Of a stretch of 64,000 bases of DNA, positions 35,201-46,100 are shown one piece after another (position 1 is the stretch's first letter; each line of letters starts with the position of its first letter). The position numbers were made by a program, and so were the translations under genes. Below the pieces are notes generated by a model. That model made no database searches. It was not told where the DNA came from and saw only the letters and a program-made list of their open reading frames with translations. This DNA comes from Siderastrea siderea (lineage: Eukaryota > Cnidaria > Anthozoa > Scleractinia > Rhizangiidae). The stretch covers positions 19,185,953 to 19,249,952 of the forward strand of contig OZ034978.1 in NCBI GenBank assembly GCA_964030785.1, given 5' to 3'.

Positions 35201-37373
35201 GACATGAAAACCCAGAGTAGCAGTGCTCCTGGAATTTCAACAATGCATAAGATGAAGAAATTCAAGTACATGTCTCCTGCCAAGTTTCCAACGTTCAGGT
35301 TAATACCAAAGTAAACCAAAGCGTTTACGAACCTGCGAGAAAAGAATTTGATCAGTGTTCAAATTTAACTGAAGACCCTTCTTGGTTGACGTTTAAGGTC
35401 TCGATCTCGTTATTTTTACGGCTTGTTTTTGTCGGTCAATAAAAAGGAGGAAGAGTGGGTTTATTATCAAAACTTGCGTTGACGTTCAGTTAGCCACTTA
35501 GAGGGACAAAATAGACCCTGACGTGGCTCCCGAAAAATATTCTTTTGTGTGCATACTTATTGGCCTGACTTGTGGTCGCAAGCTGCATACTTACCAGTTA
35601 AACCCACAAACGACAGTTCTTTTCCTAAGCTTCGGGGTCCTGAACATATCCAGAATACCATAGTGTTTCCTGTTCTCATTTCGATTTCTGACCTCTTCTT
35701 TTTTGAATTCTTGTATAGCGTGTTTGAGTTGTGTTGAGTCGATATCCACCCGATTTCTCTTTGCGTACTTCGTCAGCAGTTCGTAAGCTTCGTCTAGGCG
35801 GTCTTTGGCGATAAGCCAGCGAGGAGATTCTGGAATAATCCTTGCAAACAACAAAAGCAACCATGAAAAAAAAACAAAAAAAAACAAAAAAAAACAAACA
35901 CAAAACAAACAAGTCTTAGATTTATTGAATAAGAAAAAGGAAATTATCTCCCAGGTGGCGAAACCTAGGTTGTTTCTCAAGGCAAAAGATACAACGTTAA
36001 TCTCAGGGATAGGTGATCTACACCACATCCCATATTTCCATTCTCTATATACGCCGAAACAGGGAATTTCCAAAAGGGGGCGTATTCTGAGCCCTGGAGC
36101 CCTGAAATGCGGCGATTGCCGTAATATCCGGAACCCGAAGCTCTTGACTGCTTGAAGCCCTAACAAAAATACCGATTCTGGCTCCTTGGAGCCCTGAAGT
36201 AATGCCATGGAGCCTTAGAGCCCCATTTTTGTGTCTTGAACCCCTGGAGCCCTGCAGTGTTTAGGTGTTTAGGCTGGAGCCTTGGATGGATGGATGGATG
36301 GATGGATGGATGGATGGATGGATGGATGGATGGATGGATGGATGGATGGATGGATGGATGGATGGATGGATGGATGGATGGATGGATGGATGGATGGATG
36401 GATGAATGTATGAATGAATGAATGAATGAATGAATGAATGAATGAATGAATGAATGAATGAATGAAACAATGAATGAATGAATGAATGAATGAATGAATG
36501 AATGAATGAATGAATGAATAACTTTATTTAAGTGTCAGGGTGGGTATTTAGCTTGTGACAGCTAATTGGGGACACTCTACTACTTAAAATAAATTAAATT
36601 TACAATATACATTTAAAAATTACAATATTTCACTATATTAAACTTAGGGGGAATGAATAAGAATAGGAATAGGTCGTTTAAAACTTTTTCCAGCGTCTGC
36701 TTACCACCAGCAGAGCAGCAGCGGTGCTCCAGGTAAAGACACGGCCAGCATCAGATACCTCCAATCACGAATGAGATAAGCCAGGAGCGAAAGTGTAGTA
36801 AAGCCAATACTGACGAATATATTGTTGACGATTCCTCCAGCTGTGCGATTGCCAATCTGAATGATCTCCATACAGTAGACGAACCGAACGAGGAGGCAGC
36901 CGGCTGTGGCAGCACCAGCAACAAAACGGAACAAAGAGAACAGGGAAAGGCAGTCTGCCACCGCAGACACTGTACCACCAGTGGCCTGAAATACAGCACA
37001 GTGCATGTCACATCTTAGCATAGAATAAAGTGGAGATATAGTCATTCGACAAGCCTAAGTCAAGTCATTGCATATAAGTCATTGGATCTAAGTCAAGGCA
37101 TCGCCATCGTCATGGTCACCGTCACTGTCACGATCGCCTTCTTTGTCATCGCCAGCGCCATTGAGATGCTCTTACCACTGTGGTAGGGAGAGTCGAGGCT
37201 AACTGAATCATCTTTGTTCTTTCAACGTGAAAATGTCATTTATTTATCTGTTCTGTCCCAAGCTCGAAAGGTAATTCGTCATCGTCACTGTCATCGTCGT
37301 CATCGTCACATCGTCATCATGATCGTCATTGTACCGTCATCGTCACCGTCACCACCATTGTCAATGCCATAGC

Positions 37374-37409
<36 letters not shown>

Positions 37410-39186
37410 TAAAGCCACTTAAGGGAGTTAATACTCACCATGAAGAAAATGCTTAGAAAGACCCCGATCTTGCGTCCAAAGTGATCGGACAGAGTGCTAA
37501 AGGCAACTGAACCAACCAACAGACCTGCCATGTAAACAGACTGTGTCATGGCTTTCAGATGTTTCCTGTCGCATATTAGGTCCCACTGATGAGAGAAACA
37601 GAGGGTATAAAAGAAAAAAGAAGACGAGTTAAACAAAAACATAGAACTACATCTTACAGCGTCCATTATGTTATTTGTTTTGTGCATGAGGCTAAGCTGA
37701 GCGGAATTCATCTTCCAGGTATCAGCAATAGCTATCGGTAAAAACATAGTCTTTTCCCATCCATTTTTAAGATAGTGAAAGACAGAAACGCCAATGCGCG
37801 GAATACTACTACTAGCGCGAAGCGCGTGCATGCGCGTTAAAAACCCCGCGTTCGTTAACTCGAGAGCGGCATTACTGCTCCCCGCGGTCAGGTACCTTGT
37901 TATTTGATCTCCAGGAGATTCAGTTTGAAACTTTCCTAGCTAGCTTTTTTAATCTTGACCATATTCGGGCCATACCTGCCCGAGTTCAAAACTGTCAAAA
38001 AAAAATCAAAATGTAATGAATTCTGCAAAATGTTGAAAACCGGCGCACCATAAGAAAATAGTCACACTCTGGCAGAGAAAGGTTTACCCGGCAGTAGCAC
38101 TGGATCTCCCACCTCCATTGTGAACAATAGAGCCGTCGGGGCCTCGCAAAATGCTAGACCATCAAAAACTTAGACTGCGAGCAGTCTCTTTTTACACTCG
38201 GGGAGAGTCGAGGGAAATGAATACAAGCCGCGTGGAAACGTGACGCGCGTGTGATGAGCCGCTCATTTAGCGTGCGATTTTTGCGCTTGCTTGGGTGTTG
38301 TTTTCGTTCTACTTTCCCTGCGTGGAGAGAGAGACTGCTCGTAGTCTTTGAGAGATTAGAATTTTAAAAAGATTCACGTCTCAAGAGTCTCTCACGGCAA
38401 GGAATTCGTCGGCTACTTACCGCGAGTCCATGGGATTTTTCTTATAACAGTACAACCCCGGTAAAACAAACGTTCTTGCTACTGAAACTGGCAAGCATAA
38501 GGAGAGACTTAAGACTCGTGTACGAAAGCCCATTTTGAGTAGAGAGAGCGGCTTTGTGTTGGCCAGCGTCTAGGGGATCACTTTAATACCTTCAGCCCTA
38601 TAATAAAACCCCTTATTGATATAATTTTCACAGATATAATTTACATTTCATGAAGGCAAAATCTAGTTGTCCGCCAGTTCTGACGATCGAATAACACATT
38701 TCGTGAGCCCGATGTATCAATTACGAAAACGTACATCATTCGTGACACAAACTTGGCGTACGGCTTCCGCACAAAGCAAACACTATTTTAAAATACATGA
38801 CAAAGTAAAAAATTACGCCATGACCATCGTAAATTGTTCCGCTGGTTGTGAAGTAATTACGGGTAAAGAACAATTCTAACCTCTGAGACTGCACTTGTCA
38901 GACGTCCAGTGAACTCGTACTCAGTGCAATTTTCACAACATGTACCCGCCTTGCAAGTATTGTTACCCTGAGGGGACAGGGAAACGCAGGAATACTTTGG
39001 AGTAGCACCGTAAAACACTTGAACGAGTTGCTGCAAGCCGATGGGTAAAGACATTATACACATGAATGCATACAGCAGGAAGGTATATCGACCGAAACCG
39101 CCAACCATGGCTAAAATGTCGTCAAACTCGTACGAGTTTTTCGACCTCGCTCTCTGCATTTGGTACTCTTCTTTATCTTTCGACAT
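32249..39186 (-). CDS. SLC22-like organic cation/carnitine-type transporter, copy B (intact)
   Basis: Nine exons in transcription order: 39186-38881, 37585-37439, 36985-36705, 35840-35595, 35332-35198, 34989-34904, 34406-34298, 33491-33419, 32542-32249. They sum to 1677 nt, or 558 residues plus TAA, with all phases consistent and no stop. The first ATG is at 39186; the frame continues upstream only to a GTG. Domain order: a short cytosolic N-terminus, TM1 ([16 protein letters not shown]), then a long extracellular loop with many cysteines ([10 protein letters not shown]), as in SLC22. Exon 2 holds WDLICD and the MFS signature SDHFGRK (residues about 135-141). PESPRWL is at about 248-254, at the central cytosolic loop. 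[20 protein letters not shown] precedes TM11, and LPETL comes after TM12. The family consists of plasma-membrane uniporters and exchangers of organic cations, anions or zwitterions; the substrate cannot be read from sequence. The gene is divergent to EIF2B1 and tandem to copy A. Confidence 0.9.
32915..33398. mobile_element. Fold-back MITE in intron 8 of copy B
   Basis: AAGTAATACTAAAA near 32917 pairs with TTTTAGTATTACTT ending at 33398. Inner arms pair over long stretches: GTGAACGCTAAAAGGATCTT with AGAACCTTTTAGCGTTTAC, and GACGACGTTTCGATTCTACA with the region of ATGTAGCGTCGAAACGTCGT. The whole is nearly palindromic and non-coding. It ends about 15 bases from the donor of exon 8 and is absent from copy A, so it came after the gene duplication. 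Confidence 0.75.
34063..34265 (+). repeat. tRNA-headed SINE beside exon 7 of copy B
   Basis: The head reads GATCGCGCAGCGGCGGGAGC, then CACCTCCCACCGAT and GAGTTTGAATCC. The body reads CTTACCCCGAAGACTTTTTC, then AATTCAGATTCGACCCGG and AATCCGAGGGACATAACC. I recognise this as a common cnidarian SINE pattern. The same body lies next to exon 7 of copy A, so the insertion predates the A/B duplication. Confidence 0.7.
36283..36520 (+). repeat. (GGAT)n followed by (GAAT)n microsatellite
   Basis: About 29 TGGA/GGAT units turn directly into about 29 GAAT units with one interruption (GAAACAATG). It lies in intron 3 of copy B and is absent from intron 3 of copy A. The Trp-Met-Asp-Gly and His-Pro-Ser-Ile runs in open frames here are repeat artefacts. 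Confidence 0.95.
37377..37410 (+). repeat. (ATC)n microsatellite in intron 2 of copy B
   Basis: About eleven ATC units, flanked by TCACCGTCACC and TTAAAGCCACTT. These are the same words that make up the 42-bp minisatellite of copy A, here present about once. Confidence 0.85.
37586..38880. other. Intron 1 of SLC22 copy B
   Basis: No gene was seen. It contains GC-rich words (GCGCGAAGCGCGTGCATGCG near 37815) and inverse pairs such as GACTGCGAGCAGTCTC and GAGACTGCTCGTAGTC (38174 and 38331), suggesting a decayed MITE between about 38160 and 38350. Confidence 0.4.
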
Positions 39187-39539
39187 GACGGCTTCTCTTC
39201 TCTCGGTCAGCGTTGGATCGGACACAGTCTGTCTGGTTACAAGATGTCGAAAGATAACTCGAGACTTGACTGAAGAGTAAACAATTCAACCGTGCAACAT
39301 AATGACATGCAAATACTCTCTGGTTTTGAACGTGATAGAACAACGGATGCAGTCACTTGAAACTGAATATTCAGTTACCAAGGCATTTTGATGATCGGCT
39401 GATGACACGATCGTGTTTCAGGAAAGAAAAGGAAAACTGGGAATTCTCCTTTCTCATTTGTCTTTCTTCTCTTTTTTTTTTCCGTGGAAAACCCGTCTCT
39501 ATCAGTCCATACACAGCCCACTAAGAGGGCGTTATAGGC

Positions 39540-39957
39540 CCGGGGGGGGGGGGGGGAGCTACCATAAGAAAGTGACGGTAATCGTTGAAAAAAAAAATCT
39601 AAAAAGACCCCTAAAAGGAACTAGAGTCTCATTTTCTGGTTGTGGCTCGAATTCATTTTACCCCTAAGAGGTACCAATTCTAAGACATCCGATTAACTGA
39701 TGTTTGACAAAAATAAATAAATACAGTACAATAAAATAAAATAAAATAGAAATGACCTGTTACACTTTTTCTGGCTCAAAACCCTAAACGCCCTGCCCTA
39801 AAAGGTACCATGACTCTCATGAAGGAGTCACGTTGGATTTTAAGACCCTGACGGGTACGTACCAAATCAAGGGTTTTCACGATTTTCACCCCTAAAAGGT
39901 ACGACGATCACCCCCGTCACTTTCATATGGGAGTCCCCCCCTCCCCCCCCCCCCCCC
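39540..39957. mobile_element. MITE between SLC22-B and EIF2B1
   Basis: The left end is a G run followed by AGCTACCATAAGAAAGTGAC. The right end is CGTCACTTTCATATGGGAGT and a C run, its imperfect inverse. Interior words CCCTAAAAGGTACC and CCCTAAGAGGTACC repeat. I recognise it as a coral-type MITE family. It occupies nearly half of the intergenic space between two divergent start codons. Confidence 0.7.
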
Positions 39958-40152
39958 GAGGGTGATAGGTACAAGAGGGCGGTGCAAGGGGGAAAAGGTA
40001 TTCACGTTGTCGTTCGAATCTAAATTTGTCTTATTTAAGTGTTTCGGGAAGAAATTTGTTGACCACACGTAGACTGCGATTACTTAGGCCTCCTCGGGTT
40101 GTGAGCCCTCGAGATTCCAGCGGTATACCTTCAAACACGAAGGAAAGAAAAC

Positions 40153-43100
40153 ATGGACAACGAAGGTAGAGTGATCTGTCGAACGTGTCGAATCTTTTCA
40201 GGTAAAACGATTTGGTTGCCATAACTTTCGTTTGGATTTTGATTTATAGCGGCTGTAGAATTCTTTAAAAAGTGTATGGTGGACGATCCGGGAATGTCAA
40301 CGGCAGTAGCGGCTATTCATACGCTGCTGGAATTCATGAACCAAAACTCAGGTAATCTTGCCACTCTTTTTTGAACATTTGAAGAAAATCAAAGTCTTGT
40401 TTCAAATTCGTGCTGCTGTATTGCCAATCTGGCAAGACCGTAGCATGAATGCGGCACGACTTTATATAATGCAGCCGAATTTTAACAAATTAACTGTAGC
40501 TGTTCCAAAACAAGTACTGGCCAGGGGTTGAAGGAATAAGTGTTTTCAAGTTTTTAAAATGTGTTGATAATTTATTGATTTAGGCACGACAGGAGCAAAA
40601 CGTTCATATAAACTATGGCATGGGATTGAAAGGTGTCATGGGAGTGAATTGGTTAATAAAGGTTTTTTAAAAAAATAATAATACAATAAGAACTTGCTTG
40701 TCTGGACAGCACAAAGGTGGTTCTAGTCGGTTGAAAGAGGTGGCTGTTTAAGGACAGTGCCTCCTTTTGTTACTGAGCATATGTTCCGCGCATCTCGGGA
40801 TATTCGGGTTTCTTAAGGAATTTGCCCACTGATACAAAAATATTTTTGCGCGGTTTATGGCTATGTGGAAGAAGTAGATCTTAGCAAGGGCTATCAGAAT
40901 CCAAAAAGAAAATTGGGAGTAACCACCCATTTTTAGAGATAATTGAGCTTAAATTTGGAAAGGAATTCCCCTACATTCTTTGTATTTTAACGCTTTTTTA
41001 GAATTATGGTTGCTAAATTATCTCTGAAAAATGCGTGGCTACTTACATTTTTCCTTTTGGATTCCAACAACCCTCGATAAGATCTACTTTTTCCCCATAG
41101 TCATAACCTTTGCAAAAATACCTCTGAATTAGGAGGCACTGTCCTTAACAGAGGTTTTATTTAAGCTTAAAGTCACATACTGATTATATTTCTGGGACAC
41201 TGGCAACATGGCCACTAAAAACAGGGTGGCCAATTAATAAGAGGTGGCTTCATTGAGGTTTGACTGGAAACACAACATTTGGGCAGAGACAAATGGTTTT
41301 TGCATTTTCTGCTCCAGATCATGTTGCTTATTCAGGGGTTTCATTCGACGTGTAAGGTTCGGTACTTTGACATGAAATAATTATTGCTTTCTGAAGTGTA
41401 AATAAATCAGATGATTTGGATTTGTTCATCAAAGATAGAAATGAGCCATATTTTGCTTGCTAATGTAACTCATACAATGGGAAATGAATGATCATTCCTG
41501 TGATAAATTATACAATGAAACCTTTATTTACTGAAAATGGACACCTGCAGACTGATAATTATGATAATTGCCAATTCAATATATTTTATTTTTTGTGAGT
41601 ATTTTACTGCCTTAAAAGACCTTCCTGGTTAACCACTACCAGTCCAGGGAACGTAGGAAATGGCATTTCAGAGAGTCCAATTTCAAAAAATTCCTTGGGT
41701 GGCATACCCCTGGACCTCCTAGAAGTTCATGCCTTGGACACTCATGTTTGCGCCTACAGTGCTCACGTCCACTTGTTTCATCTATGAATCCAGCACTTTG
41801 AAATGTTACCGAAAACCCTGCCTTTAAGATCCTCACTCAAAATACCAGTTCTCATTACCACATGCCATATGTTAGTCTTTTAATGTTTGTTTTGAGAATT
41901 TGGTGATCATCAAGAAAATCTGACATCTAAATTCTTTGTTTATTGTTCTTGGATATTTGTTGTTGTTTCAGCTGAGACCCTGTCGGAGCTGAGAGAAAAT
42001 CTTAAATCCGTAATTGAAGTCCTGACAAAAGTAGAAGGTTCAGTTGCTTCTATTTCATCAGGATGTGAGCTGTTCCTCAGATTTATCACTCTTGCTTCTC
42101 TTGACAACCCAGTATGTGTTGTTTGTTTATTAATAAGGATGTTTCAGTCCAAAATAATCTTCTAAAGAACATTGTGTGGTTCCAGAAAATATCGATACCC
42201 CCACCACAGAGGGACATTGGAAATTCCAAGGGGGAGGGGGTCTTCTTCTTAAAGGAAAGTATGAGCCTAAACTGGAATTTCTGGAGGGGTGGGGGGGGTT
42301 CAAACCAAAAACCCTCTGTGGGGGAGTATGGATATTTTCGGATTAACACATTTGTGCTAGTCAGCACACAAGTGTTACAATTTCTTGCTATGCCATGTAT
42401 TGAGTGTGAATGCTGAGCAAGCAATGTGGGCATATGTAATACTCGTGGGCATCTTTAGTAATAACTTTGCCTGGATTTACAGTGATTTGTGTCTCACGAT
42501 AGGGTTTTAACTTACTTTTGAGCAGTACTGTAACTCGTTAATGCATGGTGACTAGGATTTTGTCTTTGCAGATCACTTTCTTCACTAGTTCTCTAGTGGC
42601 TGTTAAAATTATCTATGATAATACTGTTTTGCAGGACTTTCAGGAGTGCAAGAGAGTTCTAGTTGAAAGAGGTAATTCTGTGTTCAGAGGTGGTGGTGGA
42701 GAAGGGTAATACATTAGCATAAGAAAGGTATATTGGTAGGGAAGTCTTAAGTGTAATCCAGGGTGTTTTAGGAAGGGAAGTGTGCAGGATAAGGGATGGG
42801 TGACGTAATGTTATTATCATGATGATTTCATTCGCATCTCTCTCTCTCTCTCTCTCTGACTTCCTTCACTAAGCATCCCTCCTCCCATATTAGTTACAAA
42901 TTCACAAAGTATTCATGTGTGTGATCATTAAGTTAGGTTATTTTGGCAAGGAGTGGGTGGGTGAGGAGGTGAAGGAGTTACATGTAGATGTTATTACAAT
43001 AACCTTTAGTGGTACATATATCTTAAAAGATGTTTCAGTGTGAAGCATCGCCGCATATTTTCAGGAGTTGTGCTGTATTTTGATGAGCCCGCAGAGCGAG

Positions 43101-46100
43101 TCAAAATACAAACAACAATTGAAAATATAGGGTGATACTTCACACTGAAACATCTAATAAGAAATTTATTATCCAACTTATAATTAACCTTTAACCAACT
43201 GACAGCGCAATATTGTGGGATATTTGTACTCGTTTCTTGCGCTTTCTGTACAATAAATGTAGATAATGATAGTCTCATTTCTCTGACTTTTTTAAGGTCT
43301 TCCCTCCACCTCACCTTAGGTATTTTAATGAGTGACATGTAAGATGAAGAAAAAAACCTGAATATTTTAGGAAGGGTTTGGAGAAGGGAAAGGGGGTGAA
43401 ATGTCCTCATAATGAAACCTTAAGGCCTTTCCTCCCACTCCAAGGTAACATATATCTTTGAACAACATACAAGTTTAGTGTGAAAAACATGATCCTTGTC
43501 TCTTTCCATTTTGAACAGGCCAGTTGTACCTAAAAAGAGCTGCTTCAGCCAGGAAGAAAATTGCCAAACTTTGTGATTCTTTTATCAAGGATGGAGCAGT
43601 AAGAATACAACATGTCACATTACTTGTTTTGGGTTGAATTCTTGCTTTAACTTATGAGTTAAAAATACATGTTCTACTGAGTTTTTTGGTGCCAATTGTA
43701 AGAAAAAATGTATGTTACCTGGTTACTACAGTACTGTAATATGATGACCCCATCATGTCCAAGGTTTCATTTATGGTTCACCAAAATTAAGTTTGCAAAT
43801 ATACACTGGTGAATGTTGGTCTCCACTGGTCAGGATCGACCATGGCCTAGATGTTGGGCCTGCTATAGCTTCAGCACCATAGGGTGTGGCTGATGAGGCC
43901 GATGTGTCAGTGTTTGCAGTGGCTCCTTCTGTGTAGGGTGTGTGAGTGTCTGATGGTGTGGCACTGCTTTTGGCAACATCTTCTTTCTTCAGCTAAGATT
44001 ATGATTTTCTCTGCCCCATTTTTGAGCTGTCATCAAAGAATGCCCCTTCATCTGGCCCAGTCCCCTGTGATGGTATCCCAGTATCTAATGCTAATCACAA
44101 GTGCTCTCATGTCATGATTACAGACTTCTTTATAGTGCAGTTGCAGGTGACTAACTGTCCTTGAGATGTGAGCTCTCCCAACGGGATGTCCTTGAAGATG
44201 CATCCATCCTCCTGATGTGGATGTGAGCAAGCCAGCACAATCTGCATTGCCTGAGCAGTGTGCACATGCTGCTGAGGTCAGCAGGTGAAATGGCCTTGAT
44301 CTCTGTTTGGGACCTCGTCTCTCTAAGAGATTTCAAGGATGGGACAGAGGCAATGTGACAGAAGTTGTCCAGTTTGCATATCATTGTCCTGAGTCATCTC
44401 AGTGATGGTAAAGGAGTATAGCCTTGACAAAAGCATTGTACAATACAATGTTGGTCTTGACAGTGGGCTTGGCATGACTCGGAGGAGTGGACTCCATACA
44501 TTTGTTGACATGTATATGTCATGTCTATTTTAGACAACACTAAAAATTGTGTTTGCTTTTACAATTGGTGAGCTAAATAATACATATAACTATTTTCAGA
44601 CAATTCTTACCCACTCGCGATCCAGAGTTGTGTTGGAGATTCTTAAAATGGCCAATGAGCAAAAGAAGCGTTTAAAAGTTTATATTACAGAATCTTCTCC
44701 AGACAAATCAGGGTAAGACCTTCCAGTTCTATAAACTTGTATTTCCATTCAAACATTCTAAATGGTATGTAGCATGTGTGCAATACAAGTTATTTTTTTA
44801 GGTCTTAATTCTATATTCAAACAATCCCAAATGACAAGTCGACAAACATGTTTAGATTATTATTAGACATGTAATGTCAGAAAAAAATGGTAAACAAAAA
44901 AATTGTATACCACTCCAATTATGTAACATTAGCTTTGGCAGCATTTTTTCTGTCTGATGTGTGAATCCGTGGTAATGATGTTCTATCTGTCGGTCTGACT
45001 TAGACCACACAATTCACGTGGGAGGCATGGTAAAAGCAAGCTGCATAATGTGAACAATGTGGACAAATGTCACATGCCAGTTGTAAGCAAAAGTCATGCA
45101 ATCTAAATTTGGTCTTTAAGTCCTTAATTGCTGCTGTTACTTAAATAATCGTGGCCTTTTAAAAGCATCTTCTGATAATAAACACTTGAACTTTGCTCTT
45201 TCAGATATAAAATGCGAGATCAGTTAAAACAGTTTGGGATTCCATCGACTGTCATATTGGACACAGCAGTTGGGTAAGAAAAATTGATTGCCCTTGAAAT
45301 GAAACATGGGAGGTTAAAAACGAAAAATATCAATCAATCAATCAATCAATCAGTCAGTCAGTTAAATGAAGGTAAGTTGATTTTCATGCTTGGGGAGGGG
45401 GGCAAGTCAATACTTCTTGCACCAGTTGTTTCCCATTCAATGCCTTGACTCTAATTCACTGTCCTGCATGTAAGACTTGATGGCAAGAGCAATTGCTTGC
45501 CTAACCACTGCGAGTTTGGTCTCACTCTGCGTGACACCACAGTTGAAACATGTGTAACTCTGTTTACAGTTACATGATGGAGAAGGTTGACTTGGTCCTG
45601 GTTGGTGCTGAGGGAGTGGTGGAAAGTGGAGGAATCATCAACAAAGTGAGTGACAGGAGTCTGTTTTATAACGTAATTGTTTTTATTCTCTGGAGACAAC
45701 ATGATTTCAATTAGAGTTTTAAAACAACATGTTTTTGATACCCTTACCAAAAGAGTTTAGGGATCCAGGGCTCTGGGCTAAAAAACTGGAGCGCACTAGG
45801 GCTCCCAAGACAGAACAATTGGGGCTTCAGGGCTCCTTCGTTTCACTCCAGGGCTCCAATTAGTGCATAGCAGCGTTTTCCTCTGGGCGTTTGGGCTCTG
45901 GGTTCCAAGGTAAGCAGTGTCTTATTTTTTGCTTTAATGCTGCATTGCTTAACTGTGTTCTTTGACTATCATTATTATATAAATGCGTCCATTGTGTGTA
46001 TAGTAGGTTTGAATCAGTTCAAAACTACTTATTGTAGCAGTATTGTTGTAAAAGGACCGTCATGTTTACCTAAAGATGTTGATATTGTTGCAAAATAACT

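Noticed and set aside
36261..36470. Repetitive His-Pro-Ser-Ile or Met-Asp-Gly-Trp peptides
   Set aside because: They are translations of the GGAT/GAAT microsatellite.
39187..39225. Upstream start (GTG) adding 13 residues to SLC22 copy B
   Set aside because: GTG is not a credible eukaryotic start. The ATG at 39186 matches the ATG position in copy A (30914).
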